NCBI GenBank assembly: GCA_001599595.1
Contig: BCHH01000002.1
Coordinates: forward strand, 4,440,055 to 4,504,054
Reading direction: 5' to 3'
Source: Beverwykella pulmonaria
Lineage: Eukaryota > Ascomycota > Dothideomycetes > Pleosporales > Melanommataceae
Length of the DNA: 64,000 nt
The notes beneath the pieces were generated by a model, which was given only the letters and a program-made list of their open reading frames with translations, was not told the origin of the DNA and did no database searches. Both the position numbers and the translations under genes were made by a program. Every line of letters begins with the position of its first letter. The stretch's first letter is position 1. Shown in pieces: positions 41,515 through 52,788 of the stretch.

Positions 41515-43504
41515 ATGGTCGTTATGAAGCATGAGATCGAGGCTGCGCTTGCTCAAGAGGCGCAAGCCATATCCTCCGGAAAGCTCAAAGAAGACAATCC
41601 CCTCGACGTCAGCGACAACTTCCGGACATTCTGCGAAGCATGTCGGCGGGGCGACCAGAAGGTGTGCCAGGAGATGATTTCGCTGGGCGTAAATATCAAT
41701 GCGAGAGATCGGTTTGACTATACACCCCTCATTCTGGTGAGCGACCTTCTCTCATCTACTCGGTTCTTCTTGAACTCTACCCCCCCACACTCCTCCAGCG
41801 TGCCAATTGTAACCATTGTATAACAAGGCTAGCCTGTGTGGACATTTTGATGTCATACGTCTACTCCTAGAGCACGGAGCTTTATGCGAACGAGACACCT
41901 TCCAAGGCGAACGATGCCTGTACAACGCGCTGAACGACCGCATACGGAACCTCCTCTTATCCTACGACTATGCAAAGTCGACGAACCCATTGCAACCGCT
42001 TGCCGCGCACGTAACCTCCCTTCTCTCGCGGCCGACGCCGAAGACTACTGATATCACAATTACAACGTACGATGAGACCTTCCACCTCCACAAGTTTGTG
42101 CTCGCAGCGCGATCGCCCTATTTTGCAAGGAAGCTAGCAGCGGCACCGACAACGGCATCATGGAAGCTGCCGCACAACATACCCTCGGCATCACTAGGCG
42201 TTGCATTGCAGTACCTCTACTTCGCGGAGGTGTCAGCCAGGTCAGCAACATACGGCTTGAACGATGAAGACGAATTGGTCGTGTTGAATGGCATTGAGAA
42301 GATCAGTCGACAGCTAGAGATAGAACGACTATTTGAGAACATCACAGAAGTCTCAGACAGGCGGTTATTGCGGCAGCAACGTACAGATGAGCTCGATCGC
42401 GGACGAGACCAGCTTGATACGTGGTTCAATAACCACGTGTTGAGACACAAGATAGTTGTGGACACAGACAAGGTCGACAATGTGCAATGGGATCGCGAAA
42501 ACTCCATTTTCGCAGATATTCTGCTCAGAGCGGACGACGACGACGCATACGATTTGGACCAAACAGACTCTCGTTCAAAACCACCTCCCGTTCGAGACAC
42601 CCTCGGGCCTTTACGTGCTATTCCTGTTGGCCCCGTTACATCTCGTTCACCATCACTGCATCGAGCACCTCGAAAGTCAACACTCTATCCTGCACACCGC
42701 GCAATGCTCCTCCGGTCTGAGTACTTCTTGATCATGTTTAGTTCTTCCTTTCGGGAAGCGCAAGACACGCCGCACTTGCAAATTATCAAACTAGATTGCT
42801 CGCCGGCTGTATTGGAGACAATATTGACCTTCCTGTATACCGAGAAAGCGGACTTCGGTCTGAACATTGCAATCGATGTTCTGTTCGCGGCAGATCAGCT
42901 GTTCATCGAGAAGCTCAAGCAACGCGCAGCACTCATCATATCCAGCCTGGGAAACGGAGCATCATCAACTGTCCAATTTGACAACGTACGTGGAGAAACT
43001 GACGCCGAGGAAACCGTTGATATCTACGAGGTCATCCGCGCCGGCTGGGACACAAGGGTTCAACGGTTAGAAGAGTTTGGAGCACGATATATTGCCTATA
43101 GGCTAGAGCGCTACGTCGACGAACCGGAGTTTGCAGAGCTGGTTCAAGAGTCGGCCAACAGGGTGAAGGCTCGACAAGAAACGGATACTGTGGAGTTGGT
43201 CGACGATATTCGGTACTATCTTAGCGAGAGGTTCAGGTTACGATTCGAGGACAGCGGTTTGGACGAGCTGATGAACGAAAACCCACAAGAGAACCACCCC
43301 GAAGAGAAAGAAGGCGACGAAGACTCCGAGGTCAAGGAACAGGAATCATACGCCTCTGATGTCGAGACGCAGCTCGCGGCTGGCACGATTCGCACGCTTG
43401 AAGGCCAATCAGTGAGCGATGAATTTGCGCAGGATGCTATTGACTATCAGATCTTGCTAGGCAAGATTGATAAGTTGCTTGAAAACCTCAAACTTGACGC
43501 TTGA
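41515..43504 (+). CDS. ankyrin-repeat and double BTB/POZ protein, ABTB1-like
   Basis: Exons 41515-41736 and 41828-43504 give 632 residues. Two ankyrin repeats are visible (TFCEACRRGDQKVCQEMIS; ASLCGHFDVIRLLLEHGA, joined across the intron). BTB domains follow at about residues 130-210 (YDETFHLHKFVLAARSPYF) and 340-440 (YPAHRAMLLRSEYFLIMF). The C-terminus has an acidic low-complexity run and ends KIDKLLENLKLDA. The layout matches ABTB1/Btb-type proteins, likely substrate adaptors for Cul3 ubiquitin ligases; that role is inferred from the family. The intron is 91 nt and ends AACAAG. Confidence 0.88.
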
Positions 43505-43830
43505 GCACTTTGTCGTGGAATTGAGGCTCCCATTGACGTGTCTGTATTGGGATACCTGAGAGCGATCTGGAGGTATTTGTAAAATCCTATCTACGCTGTT
43601 TTGAGGGCCGTAGTGAAGGAGTAAGTACATAACTTGTGGCATATGTGTATATGTAAATATCTATATATATGCCATATATCTTTCTTACTCAGGTTCGCTT
43701 CACGTTCGGGAATAACTTGGGCTATTGGAACGGTGGAGTTGTGCCCCGCATCATGATGTAATACTCCATTTGACCCCGCCAAATAATAAGTCACCAAGGA
43801 CCCCTGCCCAGTCCATTACGACAGCCGGCC
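43505..43830. other. intergenic spacer
   Basis: This 326-bp spacer with an AT-rich run (ATATCTATATATATGCC, about 43656-43672) lies between the BTB gene and the dienelactone hydrolase gene. It presumably holds the terminator and promoter; no gene was seen. Confidence 0.5.
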
Positions 43831-44927
43831 ATGCGCTATCTCTGCAACCTCACTCCACTCCTTAGACCGCCCCTCTCCCCCTCAATCTTCTTCTCAACAC
43901 TTCGAAAATCACCAATTGACCCCAGGATTCGACCCATAGCTCAAGTAAGGAAGTTCGCCAACATGTCGATGGAATCTACCCAGTCGAAAGCGTGTAAGTC
44001 ACCTCAACCAATCGCGATACACAAGACATGAAGGGGCTTCCTGCTGATCCATTGAGCAGGCTGCACCGTGCCAGCCATCGTCAGCAAAGGCTATGAGCCC
44101 AAGGGCGACTACATCACTGTCGATGGAATGAAGACGTGTAGGTTCTGCCATCACAGCACCTCCCCCCACAACCACAAGATCAGCCTACCTAACAACAATG
44201 ACACCCCCAGACGCCACCGGCCCCAAGACGGCTAAACAAGGCATCCTCATCATCTACGACATCTTCGGCTTCTTCCCTCAGACGCTCCAGGGCGCCGACA
44301 TCCTCGCCTTCTCCGACGCCGAGCACCCGTATCAAGTCTTCATCCCGGATTTCTTCGAGGGAGAGCCTGCGGATATTAGTTGGTATCCGCCAGATAACGA
44401 GGAAAAAGGGAAGCTGTTGAGCGAGTTCTTTAAGGCGAAGGCTGCGCCGCCCAAGACGTTGCCGCGCGTGCCCAAGGTCGTGAAGGAGTTGGGGGAGAGT
44501 AAGGGAGTGGAGAAGTGGGCAGTGGTGGGATATTGTTGGGGCGGGAAGGTATGCCACATTCTCTCTTTGTCCGTCATGCGGTTGGAAGAGCGATTGGCTA
44601 ATTGCTTTTCGTGAACAGATCGTCAACCTCTCCTCCCAAGAAGGCACCCCCTTCACCGTAGCCGCCGCCACCTCCCCTGCTATGGTCGCCGCCGACGACG
44701 CGCCCGGTGTCACGATTCCCTACGCGCTCCTCCCCAGCAAAGACGAGAGCAAAGAGGACGTTGAGAAGTGGGAGAAGGGACTCAAGGTCCCGCATCTGGT
44801 CGAGTGGTTCCCTACACAACTTCATGGGTGGATGTCTGCGAGGGCCGATCTCGAGGATGAGAAGGTTAAGAGCGAGTATGAGCGCGGGTATAAGCTGTTG
44901 CTAGATTTCTTCCATAAGCATATGTGA
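43831..44927 (+). CDS. dienelactone hydrolase family protein (AIM2-like)
   Basis: Exons 43831-43993, 44060-44137, 44211-44548 and 44619-44927 give 295 residues. The alpha/beta-hydrolase core has IYDIFGFFPQTLQGADILA, the nucleophile elbow VGYCWGGK (Cys in place of Ser, as in dienelactone hydrolases, about residue 189), an acid residue near LLPSKDES, and the catalytic His in TQLHGWM. The first about 45 residues are Arg/Ser/Pro-rich and may target mitochondria; a downstream ATG (MSMESTQ) could give a cytosolic form. Fungal homologs include yeast Aim2, whose substrate is unknown. Confidence 0.9.
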
Positions 44928-45825
44928 GTACGGTAATGAGGAGCGGTATGGGGGGAATGGGCGTGGCTGAGAGTGTTCAGGGACTCGAGCTCGAAGCTCT
45001 GATATGGGGCACCGGACGGGAGAGATAACATAATTGAGTCCAAAATTGCCGATTTACAATCGAATACAACAGAAGAATACGAGCTCGTTCCAGTGCTATT
45101 TCTTAGCGTATGTTCCTATGTCTTTCACTGCCTTGTCTCTGGCCTCTGCCTCCCCGCCCCCTTCAACCGCCACACCCTTCTATTACCACCTCCCTCCAAA
45201 ACCATAGCAACCAACACGCATGTTGCGTCTCTCCAAAATACTTTCAAGCTAAACACGTTTGTTGTCTTCGACTAATTATTTGGATGCAAAGTTTCATAGC
45301 GGAAGAGGGGAACTGTTTACTCTATGAAGACTTTCGTCAAATGTCCAGTAAGGGAAAATGACGGTCCGCGGTTTGAACCAAGCCCGCTGCGCAAAATGAC
45401 TTCGAGTTCTGCCTACGGGTTCTCTTCAAATTTCTTTCAAATTCATTGAATGCCCTTCCTCTCCGGTTGTACTTTTGGCACGGGATATCATGTACTAAGC
45501 GTTTGGTTGGGTTTAAGTGGTATTGAAAGATGTTCGGCGAGTGTTCAGCTGGGGTTGAGTGATTTCTAAGCCGAACTTCCAAAATCAGGTAGGAATCTCA
45601 AAATGTGGGTTCTGCGCAGGTATTGAAATCTTATATGGAAGCGGGACATAACCGTGGGCTTGCGCCGCCCTGAGTATATAAACCACTACCATTCTTACTC
45701 CTTAACTCTTCTTCACACAACTTCTTTAAACCAGATCCCTAAGAGAGAGTAGGGAGTAGTCATCGAGCTATAATCTTCGACGGGATCGTGGGCTGAAACT
45801 ATACACCATAATTCCGGGTGGCAAC
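44928..45825. other. intergenic, AT-richer transition zone
   Basis: No intact gene was seen. GAGTATATAAACC at 45670-45682 is a TATA-like element pointing toward the DUF3669 relic that follows, and may be its old promoter. From here on base composition is visibly less GC-rich than in the housekeeping block. Confidence 0.45.
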
Positions 45826-46588
45826 ATGGACCGGTTCCTTGCTGAACATCAGCAGGGTTCAAGCCTTCTATGTGTAGAGCGAATTCTTCCTCTCGCAAAA
45901 CCTATCCGAGAATCTCTCATTGAACGACACTGTTCGGCCAAAGCGAAAGAGTAGATAAAAACACTGCTTCAAAAAAGGGTTGCTAGGGGTGTTTATAAGT
46001 GGGAAAGAGACAGGAAAGAACGAACAGCTCTTTCTTTTAACTCCGGAATTTCAACATCTATCTGGATCAAACGGAGCAACTGGAGCTGGATGCTCTATAT
46101 CTCGCCAAATATATTGCAGATCCACTGGCAGTCATGCACTGGTCAGTCCATGCGGATGCTATCAATGTTGAATTTGTCCTTGATTCTGCTCCAGACCAAG
46201 TCCAAATCCTACACAAATTACCACCAAGCCTCTCAATGCAAGCAACATTACGAAAATACTTTCGAATACCTCGACATGTTTAAGTCACCACACCGATTTT
46301 AAGAGAACAATTACACACATCTGGATGCTGGACTTCAATCGATGCGAGAAGTTCAAAGAACGCAAGTCTGGAATCTAACAACTAGTCCAATCCTTCTTTC
46401 TAAATGATTCGTACTACCCCCGACCTCACGCTACGTCGGTTAAAGACAAACAGCTTTTAGGAGTATTTAGAGATCAGTACTTGTCCGCAAGCTCAAAATG
46501 CACCGAGTCAAATCTTCCTCACATATTCATCGATCATGTCGTAGAGGAGCAGCGAAAGATGGAATCCAAGTCGGTGTCTTTAGTTTGA
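45826..46588 (+). pseudogene. second DUF3669-type gene, broken
   Basis: Consecutive family pieces appear in shifting frames. From 45826: MDRFLAEHQQG and VERILPLAKPIRESLI, ending at a TAG. From about 45980, another frame: GKETGKNEQLFLLTPEF. From 46065, a third: DQTEQLELDALYLAKYI, LAVMHWSVHADAINVEFVL. From about 46310, back to the second: THIWMLDFNRCEKF, a TAA at 46376-46378, then FFLNDSYYPRPHA and a C-terminus ending at 46588. The motif order equals that of the broken copy at the window start, which shares RILPL, THxWMLDF and NDxYxPxP. Frame changes are too abrupt for introns. The function of DUF3669 proteins is unknown; they are multi-copy and often decayed in fungi. Confidence 0.8.
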
Positions 46589-47070
46589 GTTGAACAAGGT
46601 ATGGTTCTCCGGGGGATACGGTTTCCTAATGTTCGTCGGCGAAACTAAACCCCCTCTCCTTTGTTGTGTATTTAATAGCTTCGAGTCACTCTCTCTAAGT
46701 AAGCAAGGGGCTACGCGATGTTCTTCAACGATTGTATACGGAGCGCAATGTAATTTCAAAACTGAAGAAAACTGAAGCCATGCCTCTTCGAAGATGTCCT
46801 GAAAGAGTAATTTGGGGGTTTCATTTGCTGATATACATAATATGGTAGCTAGGAGGGCTCTGAAAGCCTCGATGAGGATCTCATGATCTTCCCTTGCTCT
46901 GATCTGCTGAATTTTGCCTTTCAAATACACCGAGTGCTGATTCCATAGACTCAACGTTTTAACCACTCTTTAGACAAATAGACTTTTCAGCAACTTTTAT
47001 GCATAAATGGATGCCTGCATATTCTATTATCATACGTATCTCTTCTACGAGTGGCCTTTGGTGTCTAAGT
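46589..47070. other. intergenic spacer
   Basis: This lies between the DUF3669 relic and the 3' end of the RTA1 gene. A minus-strand frame across 46580-46966 lacks an ATG at its start and shows no recognisable domain. Nothing else was seen. Confidence 0.45.
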
Positions 47071-48234
47071 TCAAACAGAGCATTTTGCTTCTCCTGGCCG
47101 AACATATTCAGTTCTCGTTTCATCTAAGAGTTCAACATTCTCGTCCTTGACAGTGGTGTACTTGCCACTGTCGTCCTTAAAGATAAGCCCTGGATGGGCG
47201 ACGCAGAGGGAAAAGACGGAGATGACTATGAGCCTATTGTCATATCAATTAGTACTCGCTTTATCTAGAGCCAGGAAGAGACAACTCACGCTCCCTCAAG
47301 ACCAATAAACAGATCCTCTCTCCGTATTGTCTCGCCATGATATCCATCCTTCAACTCATCTGTGCGAAATATGCATCTAACAAGGATAGTCACAATGGCC
47401 AAGCTCATGAATCCGAGAAAAAACTTCTCTCTTCTCAACAACTGCTTCTCGTTCTCAGAATGAAAGTAGCGGAAGAAGAAGTCGGCGAAAAGAACGCAAA
47501 ATGCGATCAATGTGATGACTTGGAAGATGAGTCCTGCCATGGCGATATTGACACCTGTTCTGCTGTCGCCTGAGCTAGATGCTGACATGGCGCCACCGAC
47601 ACCCTGGAGAAGGAGGGAGAGGACGTCGCAAGGGAGAAAAATACGGTAGAGGTATTTTGGTGGGAAGCGAGCTAGCGGTGAGGAGAAATGGTCGATGCTG
47701 ATATTCGGTGAGCAGTTGCTGAGTGATCAGTACCAGGGGATGCTTTACCATTTGCCGAGGGTGATGTAGATAGCTGCACAGTAAAAGACCGGGGCTTGAG
47801 TAATTGTAACTGTTGGCATAGTCAGAACGGAAGTCACCAATGTTGAGGTCGAGAGGGCACTTACTGATCTGAACTATGAATGGCACAAAGCTCCATGGGT
47901 TGTAATGCAGTTTAACACGCGCAATATACCCAATAATTTCATGCAAACATCCCAGATTCATCAAGGACATGAATCTCCAGGTCTTCCATCGAATACCCAG
48001 GAAAATATGGACGAGATTGGCTAAAGCGAAGAGAACGATAAAGGTAAGATTTGCAGTAAACGATGGTGCGTAGCCGTAGACGCTTTCTTGCGCTGTACAT
48101 ATCTGAAAGGGAAAGATGTTAGCAGAGTGCTAGAATTTGGTGACCAAGCACCAGAAAAAATGACAGACCTCGAATGTACAGTTTGCTTTGGGTCCAAAAT
48201 ACACAAGATATTGACGGTCAATGGGGACTGACAT
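47071..48234 (-). CDS. RTA1-family multispan membrane protein (lipid/toxin exporter-like)
   Basis: Five exons (48234-48169, 48102-47865, 47809-47749, 47697-47290, 47233-47071) give 311 residues, with every junction in phase. About seven hydrophobic helices are visible. The family marks are YGYAPSFTANLTFIVLFAL, LGCLHEIIGYIARV, ITITQAPVFYCAAIYITLG, DVLSLLLQGVGGAMS, RCIFRTDEL and GLEGALIVISVFSL. RTA1 proteins include yeast Rsb1 and Rta1, linked to sphingoid-base release and resistance to membrane-active compounds. The start is divergent from a Zn2Cys6 factor 355 bp away, which suggests co-regulation. Confidence 0.9.
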
Positions 48235-48589
48235 AGTAAAGACGTTAGAAGAGGTAATGAGGAATGATGAATCAAAGCTGCAGAAACATCAGAAACATCT
48301 TGTCTCTTTAATATCTCCGAACATCAAAATGGACCCCAAATGAGGTGCAACAGAAGTCTGTACAGCCTCGTGGTGAAGTCCCCGATAGCGTAGGAAACAT
48401 GAAAGCTGATTGGCTTGCTCGCACCGCTAACCGAATTGGGACAGGGGCCATCTCCCACGATCCTCCTCGTTTCACGGTCGGCGAAGCTTGACATGCTTAA
48501 CAACAGACTAAGCTTTTGAGACCTCCATTTACTCCTCTCTTACTGGATAGCTCGCTCCAAATTCCACACACAGGCGACCCACAATATTG
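48235..48589. promoter_or_regulatory. shared divergent promoter, RTA1 gene and Zn2Cys6 factor
   Basis: This is 355 bp between opposite start codons. It holds CGGTCGG (48475-48481) and CCGCTAACCG (48424-48433), CGG/CCG pairs of the kind Zn2Cys6 factors bind. Such pairs are common by chance, so this is only a pointer. Confidence 0.35.
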
Positions 48590-50226
48590 ATGTCGAATCT
48601 GGTTGGATCACTAAACACCAAGGGGAAGAGCAGAGGCTGTGCATCATGCAGAAAAAGGAAGATAAAGGTACGAATTGCATTTGGAGAACTTGATTAGGGT
48701 ACTGATCGCCGACGCGTTCCGTATAGTGTGATGAGTCAAAGCCGGCCTGCAATCGATGTGTGAAAAGCGGTTGGGTCTGTCCTGGCTATGCATCCGAATC
48801 CGAACTCATCTTTCGCAATCAAACAGTTTCTGTAGTCAAGAACATGCGTCGTAGTCTCTCCCCCTCGACTACAGACCGTGCAACTTCTTTTTTCATTTCT
48901 CAGTATGTGTTTCAAAGGAACACCGATGCGTCTAAAGCACCACCCAGGGGGCACTATGAATACCTGCCAGCACTTTTACGTGGGGAGAGCTCGAACAGTC
49001 TCCTCGCTACCACAGTCGCGGCAGCGGGTCTAGCTGGTCTGGCAAATGCAGGGAATTCAAATACTTGGCGGGTAGATGCGCATAAGCTGCATGGGCTGGC
49101 AATACGTAGGCTAAAAGAGGTGTTGGAGGACACGAGTTCCGCGACTACGAACAAGACCCTTACCGCAATAGTACTGATGGGAACCTTTGAGGTATGCTTC
49201 TAATTCTTATAAAACTTGTTCAAGCTTAATACTGATTGAGTCTCGACAGCAAATCGCATCAGCAGATGCAAGCTCGATGAATTCATTTGGTCAGCACATT
49301 ATGGCTATAGCCAAATGCATAGAGTTACGCGGGCCCAATCAATTCCGGAGTGCAACGTCTATTGGGCTCTTAGCCGAGATACGACGGTTGGTCGTGCGTA
49401 TACTCCCAAGGCATCACACCTTTCTGCCTTCTGCTAACCATATCTTCCATAGATAATGACTCTTCATCGATTGCAGGAACCAGTTCCATCTGCTCTTGAA
49501 AAATGGACCTCATGGGAAGGAGATATTAGGCACGAAGATGAAGCTCCCGCTAATAAATTCAGCGAAATCAGCACGCAATTGCTCGCTGTGAGAGCTGAGA
49601 TAAAGCGAATGGCGATCTATGATCCCGTTGTTGTTGCGAGGATGCTGATGCCCATTGATGAGAAGTTCGAAAAATGGCGAAGCGAGCTACCGCCGTCATG
49701 GCGCTACAAGTCTTACACAGCCATCGACTCAACTGCATCATCACAAGATACGTACGATTCGACTTATGACGTGTACGCGGATCTCTGGGTCGCATCATTT
49801 TGGAATAGCTATCGAGCTTCACGCCTACTACTACACGAACATATCATGTCCACAGTCCTGAAATATGGGACATCCGCAGACAGCGATATGCTCCAAGCGG
49901 CAGCCAAAGTCCTGAATACCATGGTCGATGAGATATGCCACAGCGTGCCTTTCCACCTCGGAATCCAGAGGAAAGGAAGAGGCGCCAGTCTCAACGATAG
50001 TGATGCAATACCTGGATGTTATTTGCTCATTTGGCCGCTCTTTGCTTCCGGAATGCGACGCACGACTCCTTGGTCTCAGAAGCAGTGGATTGCAGAAAAG
50101 CTGCGTTATATTGGCCATCGGATGGGATTACGTTTGGCCGTGTCGATGGCGGATCGATTGGCGATGGAGAAGAAGCCTTCTGCGGGCTCGGAGGTATGGG
50201 TTATGGGGGAATGGTATCCGAAGTGA
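48590..50226 (+). CDS. Zn2Cys6 transcription factor, next to the RTA1 gene
   Basis: Exons 48590-48667, 48727-49191, 49250-49393 and 49453-50226 give 486 residues. The binuclear zinc cluster (CASCRKRKIKCDESKP, then CNRCVKSGWVCPGY) is near the N-terminus and is split by intron 1 right before the third cysteine. The rest is helical and resembles the fungal-specific transcription factor domain 2 (FSTF2): TLTAIVLMGTFEQIAS, ADLWVASFWNSYRASRLLL, CYLLIWPLFASG. A nuclear regulator is expected. The short divergent promoter with the RTA1 exporter makes that gene the first candidate target. Confidence 0.9.
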
Positions 50227-50369
50227 AGGAAATCACTTGTGCTTGTACGTCTCCTCTCATTACCTGAGAATGGCAAGTTCAGATGTTGCGCATTTCGAAA
50301 CGACTAGATAGTATCTCTAATATTCATGATCTGGAATGAGAGAACATTTATTTACACTGTGCCGCAATT
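50227..50369. other. short convergent spacer
   Basis: Only 143 bp separate the stop codons of the Zn2Cys6 factor and the GH28-like gene, so their 3' untranslated regions probably overlap. Confidence 0.5.
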
Positions 50370-51605
50370 CTACACCAGAGTCGGCGCCCATCCTTCGAAC
50401 AGAATATCACAAAGCGTCTGATTCACAGCACATCCCCAGCCTGCCCCTGGCATGGTACCAATTGCTCCCTTGAAGTTCTTGAATCTAATGTTCTCGAACG
50501 ACTCCTTCCAATCATATTGTGCACATTGCGAATAATGAATAGTCTGACAATGACACCTCTGATAGCATCGATCTCCAACCGCTGCATTCCCACTGAGCAC
50601 CATCACGCCATCCCAGGTGATGTTGGATATCTTCTCCGGGTCGAGCTCCAGCATATTCATATAACCTGTTGCCCAGCCACCGTCGAAAGTGAGATTGGAG
50701 ACGTGGATGTTGTTAACTCCTCGACCGTTGCTAAGTTGGGGTGTATTGGGTCTGCCACTGTTTTCGTTTAGTGCTGATTGAAGCGAAGTACCGACCATGA
50801 CGCCGACTCCGCCCCAGGCCTTTTTACACAATACATTCTTGACTGTCACGCTGTTTGTTCCCTTGTCGAAGGCTGCACATACACCTATGCCGTCTCCCGG
50901 CGGACCACCTCGTTTTGGACCGCGAGCCCGGAAGTCCATGGTAACGGTGTCGATGAGGACATCAGATACATCTCCCATCTCGAAGCCAAATGTCTCGGAC
51001 TCACTGACTGGGGCACCTCCATATTGCTCGATGACGCTGAGATTGAGTCGCGAGTAGGCAAGTTTGGTACTATTTCCATCGGCGCGGAAGAAGCGCATAG
51101 GGACGTTCTTGACAGTCAGATTGTCAACAAAAATATTAGATGACCCATTCGTAACATGCAGGAAGTGCGGTCCATCGGCAGCAACGAAGTTCCACCTCTC
51201 CCTATAGTAGTACTCGATCGCATTGCCGTCAATGAATCCTTTACCAGTAAGACTTCGAATTCTAGCTCCGTCAACACCAGCAATCTTGATGATGGATCCA
51301 ACGCCGTTCCAGTACGTCCATTCGTCGCGTGAGATAAGGAACTGGCCTTCGAGTTGGAAATCGCAGTTCTTGCAGGGTGTGAAGTCTAGTTGGGACCTGA
51401 TGGAATAGATTTGATCCTCTGGGAGGATAATAGTGCCGCCATTTCCACAGTCGTTGATCGCTTTGTTGATTGCGATGGAGTCGTCGATCATTTCCCATCC
51501 TTCGGCGAGAGGTGTGCATATAACTCGTTTCGTTACAATCGCGGAGGACGAGGCGACCAGGAGCCCGAAAGCTAAAACGATGAAGGGAACCAAATGTCGA
51601 AACAT
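50370..51605 (-). CDS. secreted GH28-like beta-helix protein
   Basis: This intron-less gene encodes 411 residues from the ATG at 51605. It starts with a signal peptide (MFRHLVPFIVLAFGLLVASS). The body is a right-handed beta-helix of the pectinase type: an opening AINDCGNGGTIILPED, stacked turns (HVTNGSSNIFVDNLTVKN, GVNNIHVSNLTFDGG), and a cysteine-stabilised end (CYQRCHCQTIHYSQC). It resembles fungal GH28 polygalacturonases. However, the catalytic NTD, DD, GHG and RIK motifs of GH28 are not visible: the expected region reads GFEMGDVSDVLIDTV and PPGDGIGV. It is either a divergent pectin- or rhamnogalacturonan-active enzyme or a catalytically altered homolog. Several N-glycosylation sequons support secretion. 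Confidence 0.75.
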   Translation of the reverse strand: MFRHLVPFIVLAFGLLVASSSAIVTKRVICTPLAEGWEMIDDSIAINKAINDCGNGGTIILPEDQIYSIRSQLDFTPCKNCDFQLEGQFLISRDEWTYWNGVGSIIKIAGVDGARIRSLTGKGFIDGNAIEYYYRERWNFVAADGPHFLHVTNGSSNIFVDNLTVKNVPMRFFRADGNSTKLAYSRLNLSVIEQYGGAPVSESETFGFEMGDVSDVLIDTVTMDFRARGPKRGGPPGDGIGVCAAFDKGTNSVTVKNVLCKKAWGGVGVMVGTSLQSALNENSGRPNTPQLSNGRGVNNIHVSNLTFDGGWATGYMNMLELDPEKISNITWDGVMVLSGNAAVGDRCYQRCHCQTIHYSQCAQYDWKESFENIRFKNFKGAIGTMPGAGWGCAVNQTLCDILFEGWAPTLV

Positions 51606-52560
51606 TGTGAACCACGTTTGGAAATCGGAGGGGACATCTTTCTTGGCTGGCACCTTGTAGCTTTATACGTGTACTCCGACAAGGTGAGATGTGCAGTAGA
51701 CTCCAACAGCTTGGAGGTATTTCCTTTGTTACAGTCGTATGCTACAGTGTCATGGAAGAAGCGTATATTTAATATTCTTATAGTAGTTGGCTAATGAAAG
51801 GTGGGGTAACGGAAAGGTAAAACGAAATTCCGAGCAAGAATACGTATGCGATTCTCTTATGCCTAAATGTATTATCTGGCCTTTGTGTGAGCGCTAAAAG
51901 AGGCACTAATTTTTCAAAATGGTATCATTGCAAAACCGGCGAACTAAGAAATACACTTTGTGCCTAGCTTGTACATGCGGTAGCAGCTACTTGATGCCAT
52001 AAGTCCTATATCAACGTCGTGTAGGAGAAAGCATAAAGCTCTAAATGCAATGGAATATGAAGGAATTGATTCTCTTTGTGTCGAATTTCTTGGTCCAAGG
52101 ATTTTTCACAGTATCCATGAATTTGATGCTCTGGCTCATTATCGTCACTGCTTCCAAAGTCATTGTAAATGACTCTACCAAGTGCGTCAACAACTCTTTC
52201 CTGAGACAGGTGCTGATCTATACAATAACAAGCCCCCAAAAAGATCCGCCAGACTAGGTGCATACTATGGCTCCTTTCGGGCGCATAGTCATTGAACGGC
52301 TGGCGCTCATTCATCGGATAGTGGCTAATTTAGATTCTGCCATTGACTCTCGTGTACGACAAAGCAATACACTCGATTTACACGGGACAGTCACAGCGCG
52401 CTCCTTTTCACGTCAACATTCAAGGAAAAAACTATACTCACTGCCTTTAAAAAGTGTGTCCTTTGTGATGACGAGGTCAGTCTTCACCATCGTGGATGTG
52501 CAAGGCAAATGAAAGGATAGGTAGGCTCTATTTCAACTACACTAAGATAGAGGGAGAAGA

Positions 52561-52584
52561 GGTACTCAGGGAGGTACTCAGGGA
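52561..52584 (+). repeat. 12-bp perfect tandem duplication
   Basis: GGTACTCAGGGA occurs twice without interruption. It is a short local duplication in non-coding DNA. Confidence 0.85.
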
Positions 52585-52680
52585 GAACGATCCTATATAC
52601 AGTGAGGTACGGTCCGGGCGCAAGCCGGCCGAGCATGTCCTGAGGGTGTGGTATGGCGTGGCGCGCACACGTCGTCCGAC

Positions 52681-52788
52681 GTGGTTGAGCTGATCGTGCG
52701 CCACCGTCGCATCTGATGCGTGTTCCTATGACGCGTGGTTGAGCTCACCGCCTGCCACTGTTACTTCTCACACGTGTTCATGTGATGT
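52681..52788 (+). repeat. imperfect tandem repeat, period about 54 bp
   Basis: Two neighbouring copies both begin GTGGTTGAGCT (52681 and 52735) and continue with matching GCC...CACYGT and CGTGTTC words in the same order. The rest has diverged. There is no coding capacity. Confidence 0.5.

Noticed and set aside
46580..46966. 128-codon minus-strand frame after the second DUF3669 relic
   Set aside because: Begins at GTG, not ATG, has no recognisable domain and no upstream exon found.
51606..51653. Extension of the GH28-like protein upstream of its ATG
   Set aside because: The extension starts at GTG and precedes the signal peptide; the ATG at 51605 gives a normal secreted protein.
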